Assembly: GCA_947601845.1 (NCBI GenBank)
Contig: CANQGH010000005.1
Location: 1 to 48,848 of the forward strand
Length of the DNA stretch: 48,848 nucleotides
Source of the DNA: an uncultured Bacilli bacterium
GTDB lineage: Bacteria; Bacillota_I; Bacilli_A; RF39; UBA660
Reading direction: 5' to 3'
Shown: in pieces, positions 17,035 through 26,749 of the stretch
Numbering within the stretch: position 1 is the stretch's first letter
How the letters are laid out: every line of letters starts with the position of its first letter
Notes under the pieces: generated by a model
What the model was told of the DNA's origin: nothing
The model's input: only the letters and a program-made list of their open reading frames with translations
The model's database searches: none
Translations under genes and position numbers: made by a program

Positions 17035-18273
17035 TTAAATTCCCAATAATTGTTTTTTTAATTTATCGTAATCTTCTTGAGTAATTAAACCAGCATCTAA
17101 TAATTTTTTTCTTTCACTTAATATTGCTATTGGATCTTGCCCATTAGTATCTTGTGCTTGTGGTGTTGGAGTTAATTCAGGTTGGATTGGTTGTTGATTT
17201 TGAGCTGGTTGATTAAATACTCCCATCATATTAGCTCCAGCTTGAGCTGCCATGTTCATGCCCATGAATCCCATCATAGCTCCATTTTCATTTGCAGCGG
17301 CATTTTTCATAGCTTCTCCAGAAGCGGCAGCCATCATGCCAGGCATATTTGTTTGATATGCCTCTCCCATTCTTTTTGCTCTTCTTACTTCTCTATCATC
17401 TGCTCTTATTTCGTCCAAAATCGCTTGAGTTTTTTCATCATAATCGATTGAGATAGATACACTTTGAACTTTTAAGCCACGATTTTGTTCCCACATATAT
17501 TTACTATTAACTTCTTCATCCATTGATAAAGCAAATTTGTCTTGATTTGCTTGAACATAGTCCATAGTATCAACATTTGCCAATTTAGCTTCTTGTGAGA
17601 AACGCGCTAATGCCCCAGTTAAGCATGTTACAAAGTCATGAAATAATTGATCGGCAGCAGCATTATCCATGTCTGCAAAGTCAAATTCTTTGGCTCCTGG
17701 TAAAAGATACGCTGCTGGTACAAAATTTTTAACAAATAATAATGGATCAACAATTTTTAATGTATAAGTTCCATTTGCCATTGCTCCTGCTTTTAAATCT
17801 AAATAAGAATCATTCCAATAAATTGTTGATGGAGTTCCAAACTTGTTACCTGGTATTTCTTTTAAATTAATATAAAATGCTAATTGTTCTGCTCCAGGTT
17901 GACCTCCAAATTTAAATCTATTCCAAGATTCTTTTATTGTTGAAGATAAAAGACCATCTCCACTAAAAATTGATTGTGAATTTGGATCATTTGATCTAAA
18001 TTCAAATCCTCCTGGTTCTGTAATGAGACCAGTTATTTGCCCATTCTCAATAGTTATTAATGCTGTTCCTTCAGGTACTATTATTTTACTACCATTAGTA
18101 ATGATGTTTTCACTACCTTTAGTATTTGTGCCTCTACCTGCGTTTGCTCCACGAGGCTCTGCCGGAAATACTCCGGCTGTTGGTGATACACCAGACTTTG
18201 GTGCATAAAAATCTTTCCATTGGTCAGCAAAGGTTCCACCTAATGCTCCACCAAACGCTTTAATAAATCCCAT
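17035..18273 (-). CDS. SPFH-domain protein with SHOCT tail (YdjI-like)
   Basis: The 412-aa protein lacks a membrane helix. The SPFH/band-7 domain covers roughly residues 65-290 (GSKIIVPEGTALITIENGQI, LKVQSVSISIDYDEKTQAIL), followed by a helical Ala/Met/Gly-rich stretch, a QNQQPIQPE linker, and a SHOCT domain (ILSERKKLLDAGLITQEDYD) at the end. This matches the virion-core-like SPFH proteins typified by YdjI of B. subtilis, which marks membrane regions and is induced by envelope stress. It is first in a tight leftward cluster, so its transcript likely includes the zinc-ribbon genes downstream. A minus-strand TTGACA lies at 18330-18325 but without a good -10. Confidence 0.85.
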   Translation of the reverse strand: MGFIKAFGGALGGTFADQWKDFYAPKSGVSPTAGVFPAEPRGANAGRGTNTKGSENIITNGSKIIVPEGTALITIENGQITGLITEPGGFEFRSNDPNSQSIFSGDGLLSSTIKESWNRFKFGGQPGAEQLAFYINLKEIPGNKFGTPSTIYWNDSYLDLKAGAMANGTYTLKIVDPLLFVKNFVPAAYLLPGAKEFDFADMDNAAADQLFHDFVTCLTGALARFSQEAKLANVDTMDYVQANQDKFALSMDEEVNSKYMWEQNRGLKVQSVSISIDYDEKTQAILDEIRADDREVRRAKRMGEAYQTNMPGMMAAASGEAMKNAAANENGAMMGFMGMNMAAQAGANMMGVFNQPAQNQQPIQPELTPTPQAQDTNGQDPIAILSERKKLLDAGLITQEDYDKLKKQLLGI

Positions 18274-18754
18274 ATTTTTACCTCACTTTTCTATTAACAA
18301 TGACTTTTTGCATCATTACATTAATGTCAATTTATTAAGAATAAATAGATTAATGCTTTCTAAGTTCCGAAGCAAAACTTCTTTGTGGCATATAGTTATT
18401 TTTAGTAAAATTTGCTAACCTCCTTCCCAAATAACTTAAGTCAAGAACATGTTAAGTATAAAATCTTAATCTCAAAATTTTTCCCAGTTCATAGAAGATT
18501 GGTTTTATAATTTTTTATCTTATACTATCAATTCAACAAAAACATTGTAATATCCGCTTCTTAACTTACTACTCTTAATCACTTCTATTCTTAATAAGTA
18601 TACCATAATTTCGGCAAAATCTACACTATTTTTGATATTTTATTAAAAAACACACACTAATGGTAGGTAAAAATTGCACTATATTTGTATGATAATATAT
18701 ACAGATGTATATATTTTAAGCAAATAGTTAATACTAAAGCGAGGTGATAATATC
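18274..18754. other. Divergent intergenic region between SPFH cluster and XRE regulator
   Basis: No gene or RNA is recognised in this 481-bp AT-rich stretch. It should contain promoters in both directions; only the regulator's operator at 18694-18715 is clear. Confidence 0.5.
18694..18715 (+). promoter_or_regulatory. Palindromic operator upstream of the XRE regulator
   Basis: AATATATACA and TGTATATATT are perfect inverted repeats around GA. The site lies 39 bp upstream of the start codon, overlapping the probable -10 (TATATA) that pairs with TTGCAC at 18674-18679. Autorepression by the adjacent XRE protein is the simplest reading. Confidence 0.6.
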
Positions 18755-19177
18755 ATGGAATTTAAAAAAGATGATGAAAACTATATTTATGAAGTTGTTA
18801 GTAAAAACATTAAAAAGTATAGAAAATTAAAAGGGTGGACTCAAGAAAAATTAGCGGAAGAAATTGATTATTCTTTATCATTTATTAGTGGAATAGAATC
18901 GGCATATCATCAAACTTTTTCTTTAGGCGCTATTTGGAGGATATCAAGAGTACTAGATGTAGATTTTACGAAACTTTGCGAAGATGAAAACGATCCTATT
19001 ACGACAAAATTTATTCTCTATAAGTGCCATAAATGTGGTGAAGAAGTAAAAATACCAACGCAAATTATAAAACATTATAAAAATATTTACGAAATAGCTA
19101 ACAATAAAAATTTACCACAATTTGATTGTACTAATTGTGACGGGAAATTAATGCCAGTAAACCCTATGGATTTTTAA
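18755..19177 (+). CDS. XRE-family regulator with C-terminal zinc finger
   Basis: A 140-aa protein preceded by GAGGTG. Residues about 12-70 are an XRE helix-turn-helix (NIKKYRKLKGWTQEKLAEEI then SFISGIES). The tail carries CHKCGEEV and CTNCDGKL, two CxxC pairs that suggest a bound zinc. Such fusions are found in small repressors. It stands alone between the palindrome and a strong terminator and is divergent from the SPFH cluster, which is therefore a candidate target. Confidence 0.8.
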   Translation: MEFKKDDENYIYEVVSKNIKKYRKLKGWTQEKLAEEIDYSLSFISGIESAYHQTFSLGAIWRISRVLDVDFTKLCEDENDPITTKFILYKCHKCGEEVKIPTQIIKHYKNIYEIANNKNLPQFDCTNCDGKLMPVNPMDF

Positions 19178-19275
19178 TAAAAAATATATTATATTGAATA
19201 AGCATGATTGTTTAATTAAAGATGCTTTTGATAAAATGGAATGAAAAATATAAATTTCAAATTTATAGATAAAAA

Positions 19276-19325
19276 AATAGACTGCCAGATAATTAAAGAT
19301 TTATTATTTGGCAGTCTATTTTTAT
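19276..19325 (+). terminator. Terminator after the XRE gene
   Basis: AATAGACTGCCA (19276-19287) and TGGCAGTCTATT (19309-19320) form a perfect 12-bp stem with a T-run. A weaker AAGCAT/ATGCTT hairpin lies upstream near 19200-19231. Confidence 0.85.
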
Positions 19326-19358
19326 CAAAATCATGTAGGACTTCACATAATTTTTTGT

Positions 19359-19383
19359 AAAAAAAAGAACCTTACGGTCCTTT
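19359..19383 (-). terminator. Terminator of the YfcC-type transporter gene
   Basis: On the minus strand AAAGGACC-GTAA-GGTTCTTT (one G-U pair) is followed by eight U. Confidence 0.8.
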
Positions 19384-19393
19384 GCTTAATTAA

Positions 19394-20797
19394 TTATACA
19401 AGAACTAATATTGTAAATATGATTAATAATATTACTAATAGTTCAAGAATAAACTTCCATGAAGCTTTAATCCATTGCCAGAATGAAATATCTAAGTATG
19501 ACAATGTAGCGATTAGTATTACACTAGTAGGTGCGATCAAAACAGATAGTCCCATCATAGCTTGCCAAATAATAGCCATCAATGAATAAGTACTTGTATC
19601 TGTAATGATGGTAACTACATATGGTAATACACTTGATGTAGTATAATATGCTTCCATATTAAATATGCTATTTACAAAAGCTACTAAACTCATAGTAAAT
19701 ACATTAAGTCCACTTGTAGCAGTTAATAGTGGTTTAAATATTCCTAGTAATACTGGTCTTGTTGCTGTTATTACTAGTACAAAGTATGCTAAATAAATTA
19801 GTACAGCTGGCATTAATGCTTTTTTCATTCCTTCAAAGAAAGAACTAATCATTTCATTGAATTTTACTCTATAAATAAATCCAATGAAGAATGCACCAAT
19901 AACGATTGGAATAATAAATTCATATAGAGTCCAATGCCCAAATGGTATGAAAGTCCCTTCACCAAATATTTTGGCAAAAATAGGGAATCCTTTAATATCA
20001 AAGGCCATTATCTTATCATAAATTTTAGTAAATAATTCTACTCCTAGTACACTTTCCCAAGATATAGAAGCCAAAATCATTATAAGTAGGATAAAATCAA
20101 TAATTATAATTATTGGCCAAGTTCTCTTTTTAGAGTCATTAGAAACAGGTAATTTATCTACTTCTTCCTTCATTTCTTCTTTGGCTAATTTATGTTTTTT
20201 AGAATATGACCATACATTGAAGATTAATAACGCTATTCCTACTACTAAAATAATAACTTTATTTCTTAGTCCCGCACTAAATTCAAGGCCTAAAATAGCG
20301 ACCATTGTTTCTGTATTAATTGCTGAAACAGTAGTTCCAATTAACCCTACAGCTACAGCACCAATTGTGGTAAGTGCTGCCGTTTGCTTGTTATATCCCA
20401 TTAAAATAATAATGGAAGTAACAAATGGGAACAAGAACAATAATCCGGTCGTTATACCTGCCATAGATGCAATTACAGCAAAAATAATGATTATAGCAGA
20501 TAAGAACCATATCTCCTTTCCTTTGAACTTATTAGCTATTTTATCTAGTAAGTTTCTATATCCATTAGTTTTTCCTAATATTCCATAAAAACCACCAATA
20601 GCTAATACATAGAAAATTAAGCTTCCAAAATAAGTAAATGTAGTCTTTCCCATTTCGGCGAAATCAAAAAGACCAAACTGTTCACGTGGACTTTCAACAA
20701 GCTCATATCCAAAGTATGTTATTGGGAAAATCCAAGTTAACAAAACTGCTACCAAGATTGTTATACCAATCATTTTAAATAAACTGTGTTTTTTCAT
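19394..20797 (-). CDS. YfcC/DcuC-family membrane transporter
   Basis: The 467-aa protein starts behind GGGGAGGG. It has about 12 hydrophobic segments and the family's features: an N-terminal helix followed by a short outside loop (YELVESPREQFGLFDF), the GGFYGILGKTNGYR segment, the glycine-rich AAVTTIGAVAVGLIGTTVSAIN stretch type, and TTSSVLPYVVTI near the end. YfcC and DcuC belong to the ion-transporter superfamily of C4-dicarboxylate, amino-acid or peptide-like carriers; substrate is not predictable. It has its own promoter and terminator. Confidence 0.72.
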   Translation of the reverse strand: MKKHSLFKMIGITILVAVLLTWIFPITYFGYELVESPREQFGLFDFAEMGKTTFTYFGSLIFYVLAIGGFYGILGKTNGYRNLLDKIANKFKGKEIWFLSAIIIIFAVIASMAGITTGLLFLFPFVTSIIILMGYNKQTAALTTIGAVAVGLIGTTVSAINTETMVAILGLEFSAGLRNKVIILVVGIALLIFNVWSYSKKHKLAKEEMKEEVDKLPVSNDSKKRTWPIIIIIDFILLIMILASISWESVLGVELFTKIYDKIMAFDIKGFPIFAKIFGEGTFIPFGHWTLYEFIIPIVIGAFFIGFIYRVKFNEMISSFFEGMKKALMPAVLIYLAYFVLVITATRPVLLGIFKPLLTATSGLNVFTMSLVAFVNSIFNMEAYYTTSSVLPYVVTIITDTSTYSLMAIIWQAMMGLSVLIAPTSVILIATLSYLDISFWQWIKASWKFILELLVILLIIFTILVLV

Positions 20798-20816
20798 ATT
20801 ACCCTCCCCATTTTCA

Positions 20817-20844
20817 ATTATACAATATTTTGCTGTAAAAACAA
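20817..20844 (-). promoter_or_regulatory. Promoter for the YfcC-type transporter
   Basis: A perfect TATAAT (20822-20817) with a weak TTGTTT 16 bp upstream lies just before the ribosome site. Confidence 0.4.
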
Positions 20845-20876
20845 GATTTTATCGCAAATTTCTGTTATTTGAACTC

Positions 20877-20901
20877 AAAAAAGGTAGCATATGCTACCTT
20901 T
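20877..20901 (-). terminator. Terminator of lysS
   Basis: AAAGGTAGCAT/ATGCTACCTTT is a perfect 11-bp inverted repeat (20880-20901) with six U on the minus-strand exit. Confidence 0.8.
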
Positions 20902-20910
20902 ATACTTTCT

Positions 20911-22380
20911 TTAATCTAATGGACGCATTAATGGGAACATTACTACATCTTTTATATTTTCACTATTTGTTAATAATTGAATTAATCTATCAATACCCAT
21001 TCCCCAACCTGATATTGGTGGCATACCATATTCCATGGCTCCTATATAGTCATAGTCCATATCCATGGCTTCTTCATCACCATTAGCTTTTAATGCTGCT
21101 TGCTCTAATAGTCTCTTTTCTTGTTCTTGCGGATCAACAAGTTCAGAGAAACCATTGACTATTTCCGCACCATTTACTATTAATTGGAATCTATCAGTAA
21201 TTTCTGGCCTATCATCATTAGCTCTTGCTAAAGGAGACAAACTAATTGGATGTTCTGTTAGATATACTGGGCCAATAACATTAGGGCGAGCAACTTTTTT
21301 GTATAAGTAATCCACTAAGTTTCCAAATCCCAAATTTTCAATAGGTGTTTCGCTATCTAACTCAATTTTTTCATCAATTATCTTTTGTAATAATTTTTCT
21401 TTAGTATTATATTCATTAATATCAATACCGGCATATTTCATAATTAATTCTCTAAATGTTACAGTTCCCCAATCACCACTTAAATCAACTTCTTTATCCC
21501 CTACTTGTATTTTCAAAGTACCATATAATTTCATAATGATTGTTTGCAACATGTTTTGGATTAATTTCATATTATCTTTGTAATTAAAATAAGCTTGATA
21601 ACATTCTATCATAGTAAAGTCTTGTAAATGAGTAGCATCCATTCCTTCATTTCTGAAGCATCTTGCTATTTCATATACTTTAGGCATTCCAGCAACTACA
21701 GCACGTTTCATATATGTTTCGGGAGCAATACGTAGATATACATCCAAATCTAAAGCATTATGATGAGCTTTAAAAGGGCGCGCTACAGCACCACTAGGTT
21801 TATTATTTAATATTGGTGTTTCAATTTCATAATATCCTAAATCGTTTAAATAATTACGCAATTCTTTAATAAAATTAATCCTCGTTAAGAATCGTTTACG
21901 CGTATCTTCATTCATTATTAAATCAACATATCTATTTCGATAACATAATTCTGGGTCGGTTAAACCATGAAATTTTTCAGGAAGCGGTTTTAAGGCTTTT
22001 CCTAAAAATTCAAAACTATCAGCTCTTAAAGTTTTTTCACCAGTATGGGTTGTAAATATTTCTCCCTTGGCACCAATGAAATCACCAACATCTATATTAT
22101 CTTTAAAAAATTTATATTTTTCTTCTCCTACTAAATCTATCTTAATAGAAAGTTGTAAATCACTCTCAATATCTCTTATTTTTACAAAACTTAATTTACC
22201 CATCTGTCTCATGAAGACAATTCTACCTGCAACACTAACATTAGTAGTGCCATCTTCTAAGGTACTAGCTTCTTTTAAACTATGGGTTACCTCATATCTC
22301 TCTGGATAAGGATTACAAAACTTCCTTATTTCTTCCACCTTTTGTCTTCTAACTAATTCTTGCTCTGAAAATTCGCGCAT
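20911..22380 (-). CDS. lysS: Lysyl-tRNA synthetase, class II
   Basis: A 489-aa protein of normal length with an N-terminal OB-fold anticodon-binding domain (VSVAGRIVFMRQMGKLSFVK) and the class II motifs: FLTRINFIKELRNYL (motif 1), RNEGMDATHLQDFTMIE (motif 2), GWGMGIDRLIQLL (motif 3). It charges tRNA-Lys. The ATG follows AGGAGG. The RDD gene 9 bp upstream and dus form a likely operon with it. Confidence 0.97.
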   Translation of the reverse strand: MREFSEQELVRRQKVEEIRKFCNPYPERYEVTHSLKEASTLEDGTTNVSVAGRIVFMRQMGKLSFVKIRDIESDLQLSIKIDLVGEEKYKFFKDNIDVGDFIGAKGEIFTTHTGEKTLRADSFEFLGKALKPLPEKFHGLTDPELCYRNRYVDLIMNEDTRKRFLTRINFIKELRNYLNDLGYYEIETPILNNKPSGAVARPFKAHHNALDLDVYLRIAPETYMKRAVVAGMPKVYEIARCFRNEGMDATHLQDFTMIECYQAYFNYKDNMKLIQNMLQTIIMKLYGTLKIQVGDKEVDLSGDWGTVTFRELIMKYAGIDINEYNTKEKLLQKIIDEKIELDSETPIENLGFGNLVDYLYKKVARPNVIGPVYLTEHPISLSPLARANDDRPEITDRFQLIVNGAEIVNGFSELVDPQEQEKRLLEQAALKANGDEEAMDMDYDYIGAMEYGMPPISGWGMGIDRLIQLLTNSENIKDVVMFPLMRPLD

Positions 22381-22389
22381 AATTTCCTC

Positions 22390-22974
22390 CTATAATTCTT
22401 CTACCGTTGTTCCTGCTAAGTAGTCATGTGCTCCTCTATTATTAGCAAATACCATAACTATAGATATTGCTATAATAAATAGATGAATATTACTAAGAAT
22501 ACCATTTATAGATATATATACTGATTTACTAGTAACCAATAACATAATTAACAACACAATATTAACTAGTATTCCATATGGAATCAAGCATCTTTTAATA
22601 AGAGTATTAATATCTAGACTACTTCCATCTGTTTTTACAACTCTAATTTTAAATAACTTTTTTCCTAAAGTTTGCCCATTATTATATGCCTGAAATACTA
22701 CAAAGTAAAGTATATATACAACAATTCCTGTTATTGATGACAAATATGTTGCTTTTGATATATCATAATTTACATCGTTAGCAGCTTCTACATACTCTTT
22801 AGCATCAATTTTTTCATTAAAATAATCATCTGAAATTGATGTTAAACGTTCACTCAATTCTCTAGCATCGCCAAACGTGGGAATAAACATGCCTACTATT
22901 AATAATACTACGAATAAAATCAAGCAATCAACAATATAAGCCCCTATCCTTTTAAAACTGATTTTCGCCTTCAT
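22390..22974 (-). CDS. RDD-family membrane protein
   Basis: Start set at the ATG behind AAGGAGG; it lies inside the end of dus (23-nt overlap). The 194-aa product has the RDD pattern: [15 protein letters not shown] in helix 1, [19 protein letters not shown] between helices, then two more helices and a final [20 protein letters not shown] proteins are small membrane proteins of poorly known role, some acting as transporters. It is translationally coupled to dus. Confidence 0.85.
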   Translation of the reverse strand: MKAKISFKRIGAYIVDCLILFVVLLIVGMFIPTFGDARELSERLTSISDDYFNEKIDAKEYVEAANDVNYDISKATYLSSITGIVVYILYFVVFQAYNNGQTLGKKLFKIRVVKTDGSSLDINTLIKRCLIPYGILVNIVLLIMLLVTSKSVYISINGILSNIHLFIIAISIVMVFANNRGAHDYLAGTTVEEL

Positions 22975-23959
22975 TTTTATCCTCCTTAAAATTAACTTTA
23001 TATTCATTTAATATATTTATTATATCATCAATATTCTTACATAGATAGACTTTATTTTTAATTTCATTAGAACCTTTTAAGCCTTTTAAATACCATGCTA
23101 TATGATTTCTTATTTCTAAGATAGCTATTTTATCGCTTTTTATCTCCAGTAAATAATTAAGATGCTTTATACACATATCTATTTTTTCTATAGGGGATAC
23201 TGTTTTTGGCGGAGAGGCATTTTCTAAATAATTAACAATATCCCTTATTAACCATGGATTACCTAAAGTTGCCCTACCGACCATAATTGCATCACAACCT
23301 GTTTCTTCTAACATCCTTTTAGCATCATATACCGTTTTTATATCGCCATTGCCTATTACCGGTATTGATACCGCCTCTTTTACTTCCTTAATAACATTCC
23401 AATCGGCCACTCCAGTATATCCTTGGCTCCTTGTCCTTGGATGGACACATATTGCACTAGCACCCGCTTCTTCACATATTTTAGCTACCTCTTTAGCATT
23501 TATACTTCCTTGATCCCACCCGCTTCTTATTTTAACTGTTATTGGAATAGGAACAGCGTCTACTACTGCTTTAACAATTTCTTTTATTTTCTCTGGATTT
23601 TTTAATAATGCCGCACCAGCTTGAGCACGTACTGCTACCTTGGGTACTGGACACCCCATATTTATATCTATTATATCTGGATGCATATTTTCATAAATAT
23701 ATTTAGCCGCCATAACAAATGATTCTTTATCACTGCCAAATATTTGCTGATTAATAGGTCTCTCTTCTTCTACCATTTTAAGCATATCTTTAGTTTTTTC
23801 ATTATTATAGAAAAGCGCTTTATCACTGACCATTTCGGCATATATTAATCCAGCTCCCATTTCTTTAATAATTCTTCTAAAACTAGAATTACATATTCCT
23901 GCCATAGGTGCAAGAACAACCTGATTCTTTATATTGACATTTCCTATCTTAAAATTCAT
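22952..23959 (-). CDS. dus: tRNA-dihydrouridine synthase
   Basis: The start at 23959 gives [20 protein letters not shown] (335 aa). The frame extends 30 codons further, but GAAGTG precedes this ATG. Motifs include [24 protein letters not shown] with the catalytic Cys, ITVKIRSGW, and GNGDI and GRATLGNP for FMN binding. It reduces uridines in the tRNA D-loop. It resembles DusB/Dus1 of Bacillota; which of the isoforms I cannot say. Confidence 0.93.
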   Translation of the reverse strand: MNFKIGNVNIKNQVVLAPMAGICNSSFRRIIKEMGAGLIYAEMVSDKALFYNNEKTKDMLKMVEEERPINQQIFGSDKESFVMAAKYIYENMHPDIIDINMGCPVPKVAVRAQAGAALLKNPEKIKEIVKAVVDAVPIPITVKIRSGWDQGSINAKEVAKICEEAGASAICVHPRTRSQGYTGVADWNVIKEVKEAVSIPVIGNGDIKTVYDAKRMLEETGCDAIMVGRATLGNPWLIRDIVNYLENASPPKTVSPIEKIDMCIKHLNYLLEIKSDKIAILEIRNHIAWYLKGLKGSNEIKNKVYLCKNIDDIINILNEYKVNFKEDKNEGENQF

Positions 23960-24108
23960 ATATATCACTTCTTTAAATATTATTAATAAAAATTTTTTTA
24001 CTTTATACATTATACTATATACTTGTAAATAAAGACAAGAAATCTTCATATATCCTATAGTATTTTTGAATAAATCAATGTATAATATATATCCGAAAGA
24101 AGGTTATT

Positions 24109-24702
24109 ATGGAAGATTTACAAGAAGAATATGAACACATACTAGAAATGTTAGATGAAATTAAAGAAAAGATAAGTGCACTAGAGGGCAGCGATATTAT
24201 AAGAAGATATCTTTCTCTATGTAATGAAAGGGATCGTTTAATTCAAACAGAAAAAAGAATGAGCAGGCAAGTTAAATATGATCAATTTGAAACATGTAAT
24301 CATATATGGGTTACATCATTAATAAATTATGACCCTGCTGAAGATACCACAGAAAAATATGAAGCATGTATAAAATGTGGACTAGATCAAGCTGCGTTTG
24401 AATCTCTTTACCAAAGTTCACAAGATTCTTCAATAATGGTGGATTTTATGACAGACAATGATTACAATAAAGGAATTCATTCTAATGAGATTTGTGATAT
24501 AAAATTGGCTAAAGCCATATATTCAAGAATAAAAGAGACTCATCCTGACATTGATGATGAAACCGCTAGAAAATACTTTGAAATTGCACTTAATGATATC
24601 AGAAACATCAAGGTAAGTGAAAAAAGGAAAATTAACAGAGCTAAAAGATTATCTTTAGGCAAATTCAACAACTGGCATGTTAAAGATGTTTACTTCGATT
24701 AG
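24109..24702 (+). CDS. Coiled-coil protein with CxxC zinc knuckle, unknown function
   Basis: The 197-aa product follows GAAGG. Residues 1-55 are a charged helix, likely coiled coil (EEYEHILEMLDEIKEKISAL). C64-N-H66 in ETCNHIWV, and YEACIKCG further on, could form a Zn site. The C-terminal third is helical (DIKLAKAIYSRIKETHPDID). I do not recognise a family. It is the only rightward gene between the XRE gene and dnaA, with its own terminator. Confidence 0.65.
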   Translation: MEDLQEEYEHILEMLDEIKEKISALEGSDIIRRYLSLCNERDRLIQTEKRMSRQVKYDQFETCNHIWVTSLINYDPAEDTTEKYEACIKCGLDQAAFESLYQSSQDSSIMVDFMTDNDYNKGIHSNEICDIKLAKAIYSRIKETHPDIDDETARKYFEIALNDIRNIKVSEKRKINRAKRLSLGKFNNWHVKDVYFD

Positions 24703-24715
24703 CATTAAACCTGAT

Positions 24716-24742
24716 AAAGAGCAGAACAAACTGCTCTTTTTA
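24716..24742 (+). terminator. Terminator of the coiled-coil gene
   Basis: AAAGAGCAG (24716-24724), loop AACAAA, CTGCTCTTT (24731-24739), T-run. Confidence 0.8.
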
Positions 24743-24769
24743 TATGATAACTTGTCAAATTATCACATT

Positions 24770-24797
24770 AAAAAAAGAGCCTATTTTTTAAGCTCTT
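24770..24797 (-). terminator. Terminator of ftsH, overlapping its stop
   Basis: On the minus strand AAGAGC, an 11-base loop holding the TAG stop, GCTCTT, then seven U. Confidence 0.7.
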
Positions 24798-26736
24798 CAA
24801 TTAGTTCTTCTTTACTCATCTTAGTATAACCTTTAATACCTTTTTCTTTTGCAATCATCCTAAGTTCAGTCATACTATAAGTTTCATAACTAACTTCTTC
24901 TTTAGGCATTTCTTTATGTTCTGCTAAGTATTCAATTTGTTCTTTAGTTAAAGTCTCATATTCTAATAAAGCTTCGGCAATTAGTTTTACTAAATCTTTA
25001 TTTTCTTCAAGAATTTTCTTGGCATCTTTATAACATTTATCAATAATCTTGCGCATCTCTAAGTCAATTTCATGAGCTACTTCATTAGAAAAGTTACGAC
25101 TCTTATTGTAATCTCTTCCTAAGAATACTCCACCTTCTTGTTGCTCTAATTGTACTGGTCCTAAATCACTCATACCATATTCAGTAACCATACTTCTAGC
25201 GATTTTAGTGGCCTTTTCAAAGTCATTGTGTGCACCTGTAGTAATTTCGCCAAAATTCAATTCTTCGGAAACACGGCCACCTAACAATCCAGTAATACGT
25301 TCAAGTAACTCTTTCTTAGTTGCCGTATACTTTTCTTCTTTTGGTACCATCATGGCATAGCCACCAGCATAGCTTCTTGGAATAATTGTTACTTTTTGTA
25401 CATCGTTAGCATCATCTAGTTTTAACCCTAAGACTACGTGTCCAGCTTCATGGTATGCTACCATCTTCTTTTCCTTTTCGGTATATTTCTTACTTACTTT
25501 AGCAGGCCCCATCAAAACACGGTCAGTTGCTTCATCAATTTCACTCATTGTAATGCAATCTTTATTACGCCTTACAGCAAGCAATGCCGCTTCATTAAGT
25601 AAATTTTCAAGATCAGCCCCACTAAATCCAGGAGTTCTCTTGGCTAAATTACTTAAGGTTACAGTAGGCGCTAAAACTTTATTTCTAGCGTGAACAGCTA
25701 ATATTTCTTCTCTTCCTTTTATATCTGGTAAATTAACAGTTACCTGTCTATCAAATCTACCTGGTCTTAATAATGCTGGATCCAAAACATCAGCACGGTT
25801 AGTAGCAGCTATAATAATAATTCCTTCATTAGCTCCAAAACCATCCATCTCTGTTAGTAATTGGTTAAGTGTTTGTTCTCTTTCATCATGTCCTCCACCC
25901 AAACCAGTTCCTCTTTGACGCCCAACCGCATCGATTTCATCAATAAAGATTAGACATGGAGCATTATGCTTTGCTTGTTTAAACATATCTCTAACACGAG
26001 AAGCTCCAACACCAACGAACAATTCTACGAAATCAGAACCACTAATGTAATAGAATGGAACGTTTGCCTCTCCAGCAACAGCCTTAGCAAGCAAAGTTTT
26101 ACCAGTACCTGGAGGTCCAACTAATAAAACTCCTTTAGGTATTCTAGCTCCTAATTTTTGGAATCTTTTTGGATTTTTTAAGAAATCAATTAATTCTTTT
26201 ACTTCTTCCTTTTCTTCTTTTAATCCAGCAACATCTTTGAATGTAACTTTATTTTTATCATCACTAAGTTTCGCTTTACTTTTTCCAAAGTCCATTGATT
26301 TACCAGCGCTTCCCATCTGTTTAGAAAAGAAGAAGAAAGCAACACCAACAAGTAACACTAGTGGTAATATATTCCACAAAACATATACTAAAGTGCTTGA
26401 ACTTGGATCTTCCACAGTAGTTACCTTAAATCCAACATCATCTTTTTTAGCTAAAATATTAGCAATAATAGAATCTGATAATGGTACTTTTACTGTAAAA
26501 GTTTCATTTTCTTCATAACTTTTTAGTTTACCAGTAATTTGATATACCATTGCTGTTTCTCTAGGAACTATCTTAATCTCTGATACCGTCCCTCTATTAA
26601 TTTCACTAATAAATTCATCATATGTTAAATTATTATTTTTAACATTAACTATATTAAAAACATAATAGATAGATAATATTAATAGTAATAAAAATATATA
26701 TGGCAATAGGCCTCTTTTTAAACTCTTCTTTTTCAT
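24781..26736 (-). CDS. ftsH: ATP-dependent zinc metalloprotease FtsH with extra Rho_N/SAP-like tail
   Basis: 651 aa, starting behind AAGGAGG. Membrane helices lie at about 10-29 and 116-138 with an extracellular domain between. The AAA+ part has Walker A GPPGTGKT (207-214), Walker B LIFIDEID, and the second region of homology [20 protein letters not shown]. The protease has HEAGH (429-433) and the third zinc ligand D505. It degrades membrane and unstable cytosolic proteins. Unusually, residues about 619-651 ([20 protein letters not shown]) look like a Rho-N/SAP-type helical module. The tilS gene ends 13 bp upstream, so the two are probably cotranscribed, as in other Bacillota. Confidence 0.96.
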   Translation of the reverse strand: MKKKSLKRGLLPYIFLLLLILSIYYVFNIVNVKNNNLTYDEFISEINRGTVSEIKIVPRETAMVYQITGKLKSYEENETFTVKVPLSDSIIANILAKKDDVGFKVTTVEDPSSSTLVYVLWNILPLVLLVGVAFFFFSKQMGSAGKSMDFGKSKAKLSDDKNKVTFKDVAGLKEEKEEVKELIDFLKNPKRFQKLGARIPKGVLLVGPPGTGKTLLAKAVAGEANVPFYYISGSDFVELFVGVGASRVRDMFKQAKHNAPCLIFIDEIDAVGRQRGTGLGGGHDEREQTLNQLLTEMDGFGANEGIIIIAATNRADVLDPALLRPGRFDRQVTVNLPDIKGREEILAVHARNKVLAPTVTLSNLAKRTPGFSGADLENLLNEAALLAVRRNKDCITMSEIDEATDRVLMGPAKVSKKYTEKEKKMVAYHEAGHVVLGLKLDDANDVQKVTIIPRSYAGGYAMMVPKEEKYTATKKELLERITGLLGGRVSEELNFGEITTGAHNDFEKATKIARSMVTEYGMSDLGPVQLEQQEGGVFLGRDYNKSRNFSNEVAHEIDLEMRKIIDKCYKDAKKILEENKDLVKLIAEALLEYETLTKEQIEYLAEHKEMPKEEVSYETYSMTELRMIAKEKGIKGYTKMSKEELIEELKK

Positions 26737-26749
26737 AAAATCCTCCTTG

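Noticed and set aside
18300-18340. TTGACA upstream of the SPFH gene as its promoter
   Set aside because: No -10 sequence at the right distance; kept only as a remark.
20181-20588. Long opposite-strand frames inside real genes (for example within the YfcC, lysS and mnmE genes)
   Set aside because: They lack ribosome sites and mirror hydrophobic or low-complexity coding sequence of the true gene.
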